A DNA stretch of 64,000 nt from UBA1351 sp965140555. GTDB taxonomy: Bacteria; Bacillota; Clostridia; Lachnospirales; Vallitaleaceae. The translations under genes and the position numbers were made by a program. The notes under the pieces are model-generated. The model worked only from the letters and a program-made list of their open reading frames with translations, made no database searches and was not told the origin of the DNA. The stretch spans positions 1,612,001 to 1,676,000 of the forward strand of contig OZ223259.1 in the NCBI GenBank assembly GCA_965140555.1. Reading direction: 5' to 3'. Positions 36,650 through 46,594 of this stretch are shown here, piece after piece. The stretch's first letter is position 1, and each line of letters opens with the position of its first letter.

Positions 36650-36768
36650 ATTAGGGCGTCAAAAGCAAGTTTTCCTAAATTCGCATACAATATATAGATT
36701 ACATAGAAGCGTTCGTAACACTATATTGTATGCGAAAGTTCAACTATATGCTTTTGACACTCTAATCT
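36650..36768. repeat. Third copy of the 119-bp palindromic repeat
   Basis: Same length and ends (GATTAG ... CTAATC) as the two copies near dnaX, but more diverged. Its inner arms TTCGCATACAATAT / ATATTGTATGCGAA pair perfectly, while the dnaX copies have TTCATAT / ATATGAA at the same place, so the arms changed together. Flanking heptamers TCTTAAT and TTTTATT are only similar. It occupies part of the 449-bp gap before tetR; the remainder shows only a likely tetR leader. Confidence 0.82.
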
Positions 36769-37008
36769 TTTATTAAATGTATAACCTAACGTCTCCGAGT
36801 GCAGCTTTGGTTTTCCCATATAATAATACCCGCTTCCCTCATGATTCGCAAGGTCAATTTACATTGCCCTCATTGATTATACCTCTCTTTCTCTCATTCA
36901 TCCACCAATTTGCCCTAAAATCAACATAAAGATGTTTGAAAAGTCAAGAATATGATATACTAATACCGATTCTATCAACACCGATTTAATTATAAACCGA
37001 GGTGAATA

Positions 37009-37563
37009 ATGTCACGATTGACCAAGCAAGCTTTAGCCGATTCATTAAAAAAACTTATGGAAACACACACATTGAAAAGTATTACCGTTAAGGATCTCGT
37101 GGAAGAGTGCGGTGTCAACCGACAAACTTTTTACTACCATTTTCAAGATATATATGATTTACTTCGTTGGATTTTCGAGACTGAAGCGGAAAAGGTTTTG
37201 GGACAAAATAAAAACTCCGACAACTGGTCCCAAGGCTTCTTAAATGCCTTCCATTATGTCCTTGATAACCGTAAATTCGTTGAACATGCCTACGCTTCCC
37301 TTGGAAAAGAACATCTGGAACGCTACCTTCATAAAGTTGTCTACACTCTTCTCTTACAAGTGATTGAAGAACAAAGCCAAGGACTTGACGTCAGTGAAGA
37401 CTCCAAGTCCTATATTGCCCATTTTTATAAATATGCTTTTGTCGGTATTGCCCTTGATTGGATTGGTAATGGGATGAAAACCGAGCCTGAAGTAATCATC
37501 CATAAATTAACCACGCTTCTCGAAGGGGACTTTCGTCGAGGCCTTATCAAACTCAACGAATAA
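37009..37563 (+). CDS. TetR-family regulator (DhaS-like)
   Basis: 184 aa. The N-terminal helix-turn-helix has the typical ITVKDLVEECGVNRQTFYYHFQDIYDLL. The C-terminal domain resembles that of DhaS-type TetR proteins, some of which activate dihydroxyacetone kinase genes, but no such genes are nearby. GAGGTG precedes the start. It converges with the alpha-galactosidase gene with only 11 bp between the stops. Confidence 0.85.
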   Translation: MSRLTKQALADSLKKLMETHTLKSITVKDLVEECGVNRQTFYYHFQDIYDLLRWIFETEAEKVLGQNKNSDNWSQGFLNAFHYVLDNRKFVEHAYASLGKEHLERYLHKVVYTLLLQVIEEQSQGLDVSEDSKSYIAHFYKYAFVGIALDWIGNGMKTEPEVIIHKLTTLLEGDFRRGLIKLNE

Positions 37564-37574
37564 TGTCCTCTATC

Positions 37575-39776
37575 TCATCCCTGTTCTTTGACAAGCCTTA
37601 TTTGATATCCTTTAAAATCAGCTCCGGCTTTAGGTAATAATATTCCGGCTTGCATAAGCGCTTTCCCGGACAGTTGGTATGTCTTGCCCATCCATTCATA
37701 GCTATAGATTCCATGGACATCGAGTCCATCCAAATACAATTTGCGACTGTGCCAATTAGGACGAACCAAAACATCCACACATGTGACTAACGCTTCGTCC
37801 TTCTCCTTACTTACCACTGCCCAGCTGTCAAATCCATCCGTATCCACAGATGCTAATCTATAGTAATCGCCTTCTCGAACAAGGTCATTGTATTTGTGAT
37901 ACATGGCCACTTGGTCCGGTATCATCTGACGATCCTGTTCATCAATGGCTGTCACATCTAATTCATATCCAAAGGTTCCCATTAACGCCACATATCCTCG
38001 TGTTTCCATTGGCGTCCTTCTTCCAACCGTATGATTTGGACAATCACTTACGTGAGCTCCGATACTCGACAAAGGATATAGCATTGCTGTTCCCTCTTGT
38101 ATCCGTAACCGTTCAATCGGATCTGTATCGTCCGAACACCATATCTGAGGGCTATAGTACAACATTCCCGGATCAAATCGTGCCCCACCACTTGAACAGT
38201 TTTCCAAAAGCAACTGCGGAAAATCATGAACCAATCGTTCCTGAAGGGCATACATTCCCAATACATAACGATGGTACAACTCACCTTGGGTTTGCCGATC
38301 TAGGGCTACACTTCCAATGTCGGTTAACGGTCGATTCATATCCCATTTGACATACTCAATATTGGATACAGATAATATATCATAAAGCATTTGATAGACA
38401 TAGTCTCTTACATCTTGTCTTGAAATATCCAGAACATATTGATTCCGACACCGTGCCGGTTCACGCCCCGGAACATGAATAACCCAGTCCGGATGCGCTC
38501 GATACAAGTCAGAATCCGGAGATACCATTTCCGGTTCAAACCATATACCAAATTTCATTCCAAGGGCATTCACCTGTTTCACCAACTCCGGCAAGCCACC
38601 TTGAATCTTATTTTCATTAACCTGCCAATCCCCAAGAGATGAATTATCATCCTCACGATATCCAAACCAACCATCATCCATTACAAGCATTTCTATGCCT
38701 AGCTTCGATGCTTCTTTTGCTATCGCCAACAATTTTTCTGTGTCAAAATCAAAATAAGTCGCTTCCCAATTATTAATTAAAATCGGTCGTTTTGCATGTA
38801 AATAAGGACTTCGAATTAAATGGTGACGATAGACCTCATGGAATTGTCGGGTCATACCACCGATCCCTTCTGATGAATAATTACAGATAACTTCCGGTGT
38901 TGTAAATGTCTCTCCCGGATTCAATTGCCATTCAAAACCGGTCGGGTGAATCCCCATGAGTATACGCGTCATATTGAACTGATTCGTTTCTACCTGTGCG
39001 AGAAAGTTCCCGGAATATACAAAGTGAAACCCATAGGCATGTCCATGACGTTGCGTTGTCTCTTTATGCACGAGTCCGATAAACGGGTGTTCCTGATGGC
39101 TTGTTTCTCCTCGTATTGATCCCACACTAAATTGTCCATAGGTTATTTCTTGACGGCTTATATGTCGTTCTCTTCCCCATGAACCATGCATTGTTATACA
39201 TTCAAAAGCTTCATTATCCATATCCAAACACATACTCATCGCTTTTTCCAATGCAATCGCATGACTTCCTTCATTCTGAATGGTTGCATGCCTAGCAACA
39301 ACCTCACACCCTTCGAAAATACTGTACGATAACGTTACTGTAAGATTTAACGCCCGATCTTCACAATCAATTTCTAGGGTCATGGCCGTTCCTTCCTTAT
39401 CAAACGTCGCCGGCAATCCTTCAAGTTCCGGTTTCCCTTTAATAATCCGATGACCTTTATAATACAGTTCTGCACATCGATATCCTTCATGATTACGTAC
39501 CCTAAGAGCTTCTGATCTGAAATCTCCTACACCATAAGTACTATATTCATTAGGAAAGCTATCCTTAAACACAACACGGTCTCTTTGGTTCACCGAAGGA
39601 ACAAAAGGATTCTCATCCAACCGCATCAAATAAGTAACATCATCGCCATCCTCTAAACGTTCTCCATAATAGACATGCCCAACAAATGCCTGTTCATCTG
39701 CCAAACCAATAATATAACTTGTTTTGTGTGTGTCTAATTTAAAGTAACCTTCTTGCTCATAAAACTGTATATTCAT
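37575..39776 (-). CDS. Alpha-galactosidase, GH36
   Basis: 733 aa, the length of bacterial GH36 (AgaA/MelA-type) enzymes. N-terminal beta-supersandwich, then a TIM barrel. The nucleophile is D479 in KWDMNRPLTD and the acid/base is D549 in CSDDTDPIERLR; LVMDDGWFGYREDDNSSLGD and SSGGARFD are further family blocks. It hydrolyses terminal alpha-1,6-galactose of raffinose, melibiose or galactomannan. No signal peptide, so cytoplasmic. GGAGG precedes the ATG. It is a single gene with no transporter beside it. Confidence 0.95.
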   Translation of the reverse strand: MNIQFYEQEGYFKLDTHKTSYIIGLADEQAFVGHVYYGERLEDGDDVTYLMRLDENPFVPSVNQRDRVVFKDSFPNEYSTYGVGDFRSEALRVRNHEGYRCAELYYKGHRIIKGKPELEGLPATFDKEGTAMTLEIDCEDRALNLTVTLSYSIFEGCEVVARHATIQNEGSHAIALEKAMSMCLDMDNEAFECITMHGSWGRERHISRQEITYGQFSVGSIRGETSHQEHPFIGLVHKETTQRHGHAYGFHFVYSGNFLAQVETNQFNMTRILMGIHPTGFEWQLNPGETFTTPEVICNYSSEGIGGMTRQFHEVYRHHLIRSPYLHAKRPILINNWEATYFDFDTEKLLAIAKEASKLGIEMLVMDDGWFGYREDDNSSLGDWQVNENKIQGGLPELVKQVNALGMKFGIWFEPEMVSPDSDLYRAHPDWVIHVPGREPARCRNQYVLDISRQDVRDYVYQMLYDILSVSNIEYVKWDMNRPLTDIGSVALDRQTQGELYHRYVLGMYALQERLVHDFPQLLLENCSSGGARFDPGMLYYSPQIWCSDDTDPIERLRIQEGTAMLYPLSSIGAHVSDCPNHTVGRRTPMETRGYVALMGTFGYELDVTAIDEQDRQMIPDQVAMYHKYNDLVREGDYYRLASVDTDGFDSWAVVSKEKDEALVTCVDVLVRPNWHSRKLYLDGLDVHGIYSYEWMGKTYQLSGKALMQAGILLPKAGADFKGYQIRLVKEQG

Positions 39777-39831
39777 ACTTAAATCCTCCTACACTCGTGT
39801 CGCATGTTCTCTCCCGACATCATATTTTAAG

Positions 39832-40308
39832 CTAATTGTTTTCTTTTTCCTTTTTTTTAAGTTTTCGAAGTTCTCTAAAGAAATCTTGTAGCATCCCCCG
39901 ACATTCTTCAAGTAGCACATCTCTGACCACATCCACTTGATGGTTAAACTGAGGCTCTTCTAATATATTCACCAATGTTCCTCCACTTCCGGCCTTTAGG
40001 TTCGGTGCCCCAATGACAACTTCCGGTATTCTCGCCTGAACAATCGCCCCTGCGCACATGGGACACGGTTCCAACGTAACATAGAGCGTCGTCTCCTCTA
40101 GCCGCCAATCCCCTATTACTGCCATCGCTTCCTGCATCGCCATAATTTCAGCATGCGCAAAGGTTGACTTATCTGTATTCCTTCGATTGTATCCTTTTCC
40201 TATAACTGTATCTTCATAGACAATGACACAACCAATCGGTACTTCCATCAATTCATAGGCCTTCTTTGCCTCTTCCATGGCCATCGCCATATAATATTCG
40301 TGATTCAT
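39832..40308 (-). CDS. tadA: tRNA-specific adenosine deaminase
   Basis: 158 aa. Zinc site and catalytic Glu in FAHAEIMAMQ, with the paired Cys in TLEPCPMCAGAIVQAR: the cytidine-deaminase fold of TadA. It converts A34 to inosine in tRNA-Arg(ACG) and is normally essential. GTGAGGAAC precedes the start. In many Firmicutes tadA lies just upstream of the SRP RNA and dnaX; here about 10 kb separates them. Confidence 0.95.
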   Translation of the reverse strand: MNHEYYMAMAMEEAKKAYELMEVPIGCVIVYEDTVIGKGYNRRNTDKSTFAHAEIMAMQEAMAVIGDWRLEETTLYVTLEPCPMCAGAIVQARIPEVVIGAPNLKAGSGGTLVNILEEPQFNHQVDVVRDVLLEECRGMLQDFFRELRKLKKKEKENN

Positions 40309-40381
40309 AAGTTCCTCACTTTCTATTTCTATATGGTTATCTCGTCCTTACCCTAGCTCTCAGGTACCAACCATAATTATG

Positions 40382-40410
40382 TTGAAAATAAAATTTATAA
40401 ATGCTAGAAT
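40382..40410 (+). promoter_or_regulatory. Promoter of the DivIVA-like/radical-SAM operon
   Basis: TTGAAA (40382-40387), 17-bp spacer, TAGAAT (40405-40410), about 60 bp before the TTG start at 40471. Confidence 0.65.
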
Positions 40411-40470
40411 TAGTATATTAGTCAGCTATATATCAGGCTATAGTCTCATTACGAGAAGGGAGAAAAGGCA

Positions 40471-40893
40471 TTGGATAGTTTTAAAAGAGTACGTAAAGGA
40501 TATGATCCCAAAGAAGTCGACGCTTATATCTATAAACTTCAGGAGACCATTCACAACTATCAACTCAACGAGAGGACTATAAACCAAGCTATCATTCAGG
40601 CAGAAAAAGCCGCTCAAAACATTATCGCTGAAGCTGAATCTAAGGCAAAATGTTTGGAAGATGACGCTAACATCCAACTCGAATCTTTAGAAAAACAATT
40701 AAAGCAAATCCGCATGAAGGTTGATGCATTCCAGACACAATACAACCAATTACTACATCGTTATATTATCAACATGAATAATGATGACTTTAGTGCCCTT
40801 TATGATTCCATTGATGTCTTATCTCAAACGATTCAAAAAACATCTTTAACATGCGAAAGTGATTCTGCCGAATCCACCGTTACAGAAAAATAG
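40471..40893 (+). CDS. DivIVA-domain coiled-coil protein
   Basis: 140 aa starting with TTG, chosen because an AAGGGAG site precedes it and the DivIVA signature (VRKGYDPKEVDAYIYKLQ) begins at once. The rest is a long coiled coil (about 25-110) with an acidic, Ser-rich tail. DivIVA-type proteins sense membrane curvature and position division or polar factors; this short version has no second domain. It is cotranscribed with the radical SAM gene at 40915-41631, an unusual pairing. Confidence 0.75.
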   Translation: MDSFKRVRKGYDPKEVDAYIYKLQETIHNYQLNERTINQAIIQAEKAAQNIIAEAESKAKCLEDDANIQLESLEKQLKQIRMKVDAFQTQYNQLLHRYIINMNNDDFSALYDSIDVLSQTIQKTSLTCESDSAESTVTEK

Positions 40894-40914
40894 ATGACAA
40901 AGTTAGGTGATACT

Positions 40915-41631
40915 ATGCTCGTTGATTTAAAGAAAACCACCCTTGTTGATTACCCGGACCATCTTGCAGCCACGCTTTACACGCAGGGATGTAATTTACT
41001 ATGCCCTTTTTGCCACAATAAGTCTCTCATTACCATTGGCCACGAGGGCCTTTCAACGACTCTCACTGTCAAAGATCGGACATTTCTTGATATCCTGAAA
41101 ACTAGAGCACATCTCATCGAAGGTGTTGTCATTACCGGAGGCGAACCCACTCTACATCCTGCCTTGTTCCAATTAACAGAAGCAGTCCATCAAATGGGCC
41201 TAAAAGTCAAACTTGATACAAATGGATGTCATCCCCAAGTTATCAAACAACTTATAACTGAAGGACTTGTTGACTACATTGCCATGGATGTGAAAGATAG
41301 CCCTGACCATTATAATCATAGTGTCGGTAAGCAGATTTCCATACATGCAATCGAAGAGAGCATTCATCTCATCCAGGAGGCCTATCATAAAGGCATCCTC
41401 CTTGCCGAATTTAGAACGACTCTCGTCTCGCCTTTACACAATTTGGATACACTTCACAAGATTGCGCAAGTAATAAAAGGCGATATCTTTTGGTATCTAC
41501 AATGCTACGAATATTCCTCTCAGCAATTGAGTCCGAATGCATTCGACCCCATTCCCAAAGATGAGCTCATGCCACTCCTAGCGTCATTACAAGAATATAC
41601 ACCGCATATCTTCTTACGTGGTTACACGTAA
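40915..41631 (+). CDS. Anaerobic ribonucleotide-reductase activase-like radical SAM protein
   Basis: 238 aa from the ATG at 40915, preceded by AGGTG; an in-frame ATG right after the upstream stop (40894) is an alternative. The cluster motif is in YTQGCNLLCPFCHN, with GGEPTLHP for SAM binding. It matches the NrdG2 type (short activases annotated as anaerobic RNR activating protein). The class III reductase is not in this window, so its client glycyl-radical enzyme may be elsewhere. It overlaps or abuts the DivIVA-like gene. Confidence 0.85.
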   Translation: MLVDLKKTTLVDYPDHLAATLYTQGCNLLCPFCHNKSLITIGHEGLSTTLTVKDRTFLDILKTRAHLIEGVVITGGEPTLHPALFQLTEAVHQMGLKVKLDTNGCHPQVIKQLITEGLVDYIAMDVKDSPDHYNHSVGKQISIHAIEESIHLIQEAYHKGILLAEFRTTLVSPLHNLDTLHKIAQVIKGDIFWYLQCYEYSSQQLSPNAFDPIPKDELMPLLASLQEYTPHIFLRGYT

Positions 41632-41686
41632 TAGCCACATAGTCCGTCTTATCTTTAGCCGTCTATTGTAATCTATTATTGCCAAA

Positions 41687-44600
41687 TCATACCGTCTCAT
41701 CTAACGACCTTGGTGTCTGAATTCCGGTGATAATATATTCATATCCCTTATATTCAACACGCTCACCTATGGCACATCCTAACAATAACCTTTTAAATGG
41801 ATTCATAGATTCAGACTCCTTTGGATTCCCGTCCAGAAGAATTTGGAAGGTTTCCTTTGTATGCAAATCCCGCACTCCGACTCGATCACCATAGTCACAT
41901 ACGGCATCACTTTTTCCACTGAATTGAGCTTTTTCTTCTGACTTATCCACAATTATGTCCATTTGGGCTGTGGTTAATGTCTTCAATTGGTCCAAAATAC
42001 GACCTACCACTTCGTCTTGATTCTTCCACCAGTCATAACTCCAGACACGCATCATCGTCCATTGTCTCGCTATAAAGAAACGACGACGATAGATATCCCG
42101 TTCCAGCACATCACTTTGACGTGCATAAAGACTCGTGTCACATTCAATGCCCAAGATATAGCTATGGGTCTCAGGGTCTACAATGGCCAAGTCAATTTGG
42201 TGTTCTCCACTACCGACATGTCTGGCCACTTGAAGTCCTTCTTTCTCAAGACGCATGCCAAGCTCAACTACCATAGCATCATTCGTAGCCACCGAGTGTG
42301 ATTGCTCTTGTGACAATTGTTCAAGGAGCTGTTCTTTAGCTGTATCCATAGACTCCGACACGTACTTGGCATAGAGCAGATAATCTTTAAACAGCTTCGC
42401 ACCCCTGTTTTTTGTCTTTCCTACTTTTAATATTTCCGGCTCAATAGATGTCACCACATAGGTACGCATCTTGGCACGACTGACGGCAACATTCAAGCGA
42501 TTCTCACCACCATCTTGGGATAATGAACCAAAGTTGACCGACAATTTTCCATCAGGTCCGGGGGCATACCCCACAGAGAATATAATAATATCCCGTTCAT
42601 CACCTTGTACATTTTCGATATTCTTGACAAATAACGATTGGTCTTCATCCTTTTCCCGACGCATAATCTCTTGACTATATCGCGTTGCAAAGCCCTCATC
42701 CACTTGACACCTTGCTTCCATCAAATCCTCAATCAAATCTTTTTGATTGATATTGAAGGTAATGATTCCAATCGTTTCCTCTTCTTTTCGATTCTGAAGA
42801 ATTGAAGCCACCAATTCAACAACCCGATTTGCTTCCACATTATTACGTCGGTTTTCCCATACACCGTCAACAACAATACGCTTAATGGCCGTTCCTGCTT
42901 CTTTACCCGTGGCTGATACATTCGGCGCCACTTTAAGTCGCGCATCATAAAAGGCATGATTGGAGAATTGAATCAACTCTTCATAACGGGAACGATAATG
43001 GTAATTCAAATGTACTTGTTCATAATTAATTTTGGCCAAATCCAAGAGACTTTCTTCTTCTAGTGCGGCTGCAATATCCAATTCCAAAATATCGTCATCA
43101 TCTTCCATACGGCTCAAGAAGGCAGATGTCGGGCGTAACTGCTTATCATCACCGGCCACAATCACTTGTCGACCGCGATAGACTGTCGGAATAGCATTTT
43201 CCACATACATTTGAGAAGCCTCATCAAAGATAATCACATCAAAAAGATTGGCTTCTAGGGGCAAAATATCCGACACAGTTTCCGGACTCATCAGCCAACA
43301 TGGAAACATCGTCATCATTAATGGCGTAAATTCAAACACGAGATTACGCACAGGCCATAATCGTCGTTTCTTCTCACACTGACGTCTTAGCTCCTTCATT
43401 TCGGGACCATCGTCAAAGATTTGTATCTTCTCATTCCATAAATTACGTATAGTTTGTTCTGTAACACCAGGAATCTCATCCATATAATGCGTTGCTTGTT
43501 CCACCAACTCTTCAAACCGATTGTATGCCATAAAAAAGGCATTAAACCCGGGCTCTTTTTCGATCTCCGAAATATGCTCCAAAAGGATAAACTCCAACAA
43601 AAAGTCTAGCTGGGTCTGCATTGTCTCAACCGACGTACTCTTCTCATACGCATAAGTCGCCATAAGCACCTCAAGAGCGTTCAAATCATGAATATAGACA
43701 TTCAACCCTTGATACGTGGCTGCCTGCTGTATACTCTCAACTAACTGACGTGCCATTTCCATTAGACTTTCCCGGTCTCTTTCCACAACCCCCTCTTTGA
43801 TTGTCTTTTCTATCAGGCTTATCCCCTTTGGATTTAAAACAGTTTGAACCCTTTGAAGTTTCTCGAAAAGGCTATTCATCCATTGCCCGATTCTCAAAAA
43901 TTCCTGTATCGTCGCTTCTTCGTAACGCTCATAGCGTTCTTCATTATCTCGACGCTCTTTCCCATGGGCCATATAGACAACTCGCTCATTGACTTTCCAC
44001 CACGCAGGTTTATCTTCCGGAAGGAGTTCTTCATGTTGGCGATGATTCAATTCTTGAGCTGCCCTTTTCAACGTATTATCATCCACTCTTTGATTTCCAC
44101 TTTGGTAGAGTTTTGCAACCTCTACCGTATATTCCTGTTCAAAGGTCATCCACTCATTGTCTATATCTGTATAAAACTGTTCAACAGAATCGATAACATC
44201 ATGTCGTTCCATAACATCAAGCCCTTGCTGTACATGGGTTATAAACGCATAATCATGAATCATCTGTGCATACCTATAATAGGTGTCCACTAACTGAGGT
44301 TGCCTTGAAAACGTTCGTAACGCCTTTTCCAATTCTTGATAACTGTAGCTATCAAAAGGGTTATTCTCCCGAAAGGATCGATAAAGTTCAAAACGAGGGT
44401 CTTCTTCTGTGAAAATACCTTGTGTTTTTAAATACAGTTCCTGCAACGTAAGGCCGAAGGGCCTAGGCTCTGTAAGCGCCTTCTCAATATCTTCCAACTG
44501 ATTAATTATATGGTCATAGGCCGTCTGTATATCAAGAAATGCTTCCCGCATCTCATGACTGGTAACCTCAAAGCCTTTCTCAAAACACTGTCGCATTTTA

Positions 44601-45886
44601 TCATAGAAAACTTTCTTATCGTTATTGGCATCATGAATAAGCATCATCTTATCCTGTATCGGACTAAGTCTATTATACAGAACATCAAGTGCTGCTCTTT
44701 TTTGGGATACCATGAGGACACGTTTCCCTCTTGCCATAGCATCCGATATCATATTGCTAATCGTTTGAGATTTACCGGTCCCCGGAGGACCATAGACAAC
44801 CATTTGATGTCCTTTTTGCATCCCTCGAACTGCCTGCTCCTGACTATGATCCATCGATACAATATGATACACGCCATCATATGTGTGACTCTCTACTGCC
44901 TCTGATGGCGCATCACTTTTGAGCAACTGTTCCATACTGGCGTTAGCAGCATCCATGCTCTCTAAATATTCATAGTCTGTGTAGATAGAATTGGATATAG
45001 GAAACTGACCTAGAATCATGTGATTTTTTAAGACTATTTGACCGGTATCATATACGGGAATGGTGGAATTTGTATATGCCGGTAATCGTGTATAGGGTTC
45101 ATTATCCTTCTCAACAACAATGCCGCAATCTTCCAGATATTGAATCATTGAAGCCTCTAGTCCCGCTTCATACCAGCTATCTAAGTCTACGCCATCATCG
45201 GGCATGGCAATATGATGATTTTTTACAGCAGCATAAAGAAACACCTTATTGATAAAAGGCTCTCGTTCCTCACTTTTCTTTAATTGCCATGTATTATTCT
45301 TATGAATGAGTTCGACTGGATAGAGCAGCAAAGGCGCACGAACAAAACTACCATCCACAAATCGCCCTTCGACGAAAGGAAACCCGATACTTAATTCATA
45401 TTTACCGGTTTCTTTTTCAATAGCTACTGTTTCACGATACAGATAATTAAGAGCATTGGATTGGGATAAGGTCTTCTCATAGAGCACATCAACTACCTCT
45501 TCACCGTCTGCCATCAGTAGATTGTACTTATTATCAATGTCCGATAAACGTTCCTTAGCCAAAGCTTCATCCACTTCATCCATTGTCTCTTTATCCTCAA
45601 GTACTTGGTTTAGTGCCGCAACTTCCTCAGCCTTTTCACGTACAAGACGTTCTCTACTTTTATTCAAGGTTTCCTTCTTGAATCGAAAAGGATCTTCCAC
45701 CAACGTATACGCTGACATTTTGCTATGAAGAAAGTCTATAAAGGACTCTGCCGATTGTTCCTGTAATGTTAACGCCTCTATCAAATCGAAGGTTCTCTTT
45801 TTGTAATTTTTTCTAAGGATTAAACTTCGGTTACGTCCGCTTATATTAATCAACCGATCCTTATAGGTACTCAGTATCTGTTGCAT
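41687..45886 (-). CDS. DUF4011-type SF1 helicase with C-terminal nuclease and GreA/B-like tail
   Basis: 1399 aa from the ATG at 45886, which has GAGGTG upstream. The N-terminal DUF4011-like segment (YKDRLINISGRNRSLILRK) is followed by a superfamily-1 helicase: Walker A GPPGTGKS at about 365, Walker B DVIIFDEASQ at about 884, VSRAK near 1100. A restriction-endonuclease-like domain follows (about 1199-1282: HQIDLAIVDPETHSYILGIECD, RQWTMMRVWSYDWW), like the MTES_1575 group. The last ~65 residues (VGVRDLHTKETFQIL, FKRLLLGCAIGERVEYKGYEY) look like a GreA/GreB C-terminal domain. Related single-gene helicase-nucleases act in phage defence; that role is inferred. Confidence 0.8.
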   Translation of the reverse strand: MQQILSTYKDRLINISGRNRSLILRKNYKKRTFDLIEALTLQEQSAESFIDFLHSKMSAYTLVEDPFRFKKETLNKSRERLVREKAEEVAALNQVLEDKETMDEVDEALAKERLSDIDNKYNLLMADGEEVVDVLYEKTLSQSNALNYLYRETVAIEKETGKYELSIGFPFVEGRFVDGSFVRAPLLLYPVELIHKNNTWQLKKSEEREPFINKVFLYAAVKNHHIAMPDDGVDLDSWYEAGLEASMIQYLEDCGIVVEKDNEPYTRLPAYTNSTIPVYDTGQIVLKNHMILGQFPISNSIYTDYEYLESMDAANASMEQLLKSDAPSEAVESHTYDGVYHIVSMDHSQEQAVRGMQKGHQMVVYGPPGTGKSQTISNMISDAMARGKRVLMVSQKRAALDVLYNRLSPIQDKMMLIHDANNDKKVFYDKMRQCFEKGFEVTSHEMREAFLDIQTAYDHIINQLEDIEKALTEPRPFGLTLQELYLKTQGIFTEEDPRFELYRSFRENNPFDSYSYQELEKALRTFSRQPQLVDTYYRYAQMIHDYAFITHVQQGLDVMERHDVIDSVEQFYTDIDNEWMTFEQEYTVEVAKLYQSGNQRVDDNTLKRAAQELNHRQHEELLPEDKPAWWKVNERVVYMAHGKERRDNEERYERYEEATIQEFLRIGQWMNSLFEKLQRVQTVLNPKGISLIEKTIKEGVVERDRESLMEMARQLVESIQQAATYQGLNVYIHDLNALEVLMATYAYEKSTSVETMQTQLDFLLEFILLEHISEIEKEPGFNAFFMAYNRFEELVEQATHYMDEIPGVTEQTIRNLWNEKIQIFDDGPEMKELRRQCEKKRRLWPVRNLVFEFTPLMMTMFPCWLMSPETVSDILPLEANLFDVIIFDEASQMYVENAIPTVYRGRQVIVAGDDKQLRPTSAFLSRMEDDDDILELDIAAALEEESLLDLAKINYEQVHLNYHYRSRYEELIQFSNHAFYDARLKVAPNVSATGKEAGTAIKRIVVDGVWENRRNNVEANRVVELVASILQNRKEEETIGIITFNINQKDLIEDLMEARCQVDEGFATRYSQEIMRREKDEDQSLFVKNIENVQGDERDIIIFSVGYAPGPDGKLSVNFGSLSQDGGENRLNVAVSRAKMRTYVVTSIEPEILKVGKTKNRGAKLFKDYLLYAKYVSESMDTAKEQLLEQLSQEQSHSVATNDAMVVELGMRLEKEGLQVARHVGSGEHQIDLAIVDPETHSYILGIECDTSLYARQSDVLERDIYRRRFFIARQWTMMRVWSYDWWKNQDEVVGRILDQLKTLTTAQMDIIVDKSEEKAQFSGKSDAVCDYGDRVGVRDLHTKETFQILLDGNPKESESMNPFKRLLLGCAIGERVEYKGYEYIITGIQTPRSLDETV

Positions 45887-45983
45887 GGTGTCACCTCGCT
45901 CCTTTCGCCTTGGAAATATTGACATTATTATAGCATATATCCTACAAATCTGATAGAATAGTCTTAGCTTAAGGAGGTCTTTC

Positions 45984-46532
45984 ATGAAAAAAAAAACATT
46001 GGAAACACCACGATTAATATTGAAGCAACTGTCTCCTTCTCAGGCTGCAAATGTGCTTCAGTTTTATAGCGAGAATCGCGACTTTTTATCCCCATATGAA
46101 CCGGAACGTCCTGAATACTTTTATACACGCCAGCATCAAAAACAGGTGCTCAAATGGGACCAAGAGGCTTTATCCTCCTCCTCTATGATACGCTTTTGGC
46201 TTTTCAAAAAAGAGGACCCCGATACTGTCATCGGCACAATTGCTTTGTCCGGTATCATCCGAGGCGCCTTTCAATCCTGTCTTCTAGGTTATAAAATGGC
46301 TAAATCCCATACCCGTCAAGGCTATATGCATGAAGCACTTCTCAAAGTCATCGACTATGCTTTTGAAGAGATGGAGCTTCACCGCATTGAGGCCAATGTT
46401 ATGCCACGCAATAGTGCCTCTCTAGCCCTTACAAAAAAGCTCGGATTTCACGAAGAAGGTCTCGCCTTGAGATACTTAAAAATTAACGGAATATGGGAAG
46501 ATCATATCCATATGGTTTTGCTTAACGAATAG
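45984..46532 (+). CDS. GNAT acetyltransferase, RimJ/RimL type
   Basis: 182 aa. Starts LETPRLILKQLSPSQAANVLQFYSEN, with the acetyl-CoA site in the KSHTRQGYMHEALLKVIDYAF helix and the RIEANVMPRNSASLALTKKLGF block: the classic ribosomal-protein N-terminal acetyltransferase-like family. AAGGAGG precedes the ATG. It is divergent from the helicase-nuclease with a 97-bp gap and followed by the two small RNA genes. Substrate unknown. Confidence 0.92.
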   Translation: MKKKTLETPRLILKQLSPSQAANVLQFYSENRDFLSPYEPERPEYFYTRQHQKQVLKWDQEALSSSSMIRFWLFKKEDPDTVIGTIALSGIIRGAFQSCLLGYKMAKSHTRQGYMHEALLKVIDYAFEEMELHRIEANVMPRNSASLALTKKLGFHEEGLALRYLKINGIWEDHIHMVLLNE

Positions 46533-46594
46533 CACGATGAACAAAATGAATAAAAAGCGTGTTCACTTTTTATTCACATTTTATACATTTAAGG

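Noticed and set aside
43844..44293. Plus-strand ORF of 149 aa inside the helicase gene
   Set aside because: Shadow of the opposite strand: low-complexity Phe/Ile-rich translation with no ribosome binding site, while the helicase frame has clear motifs.
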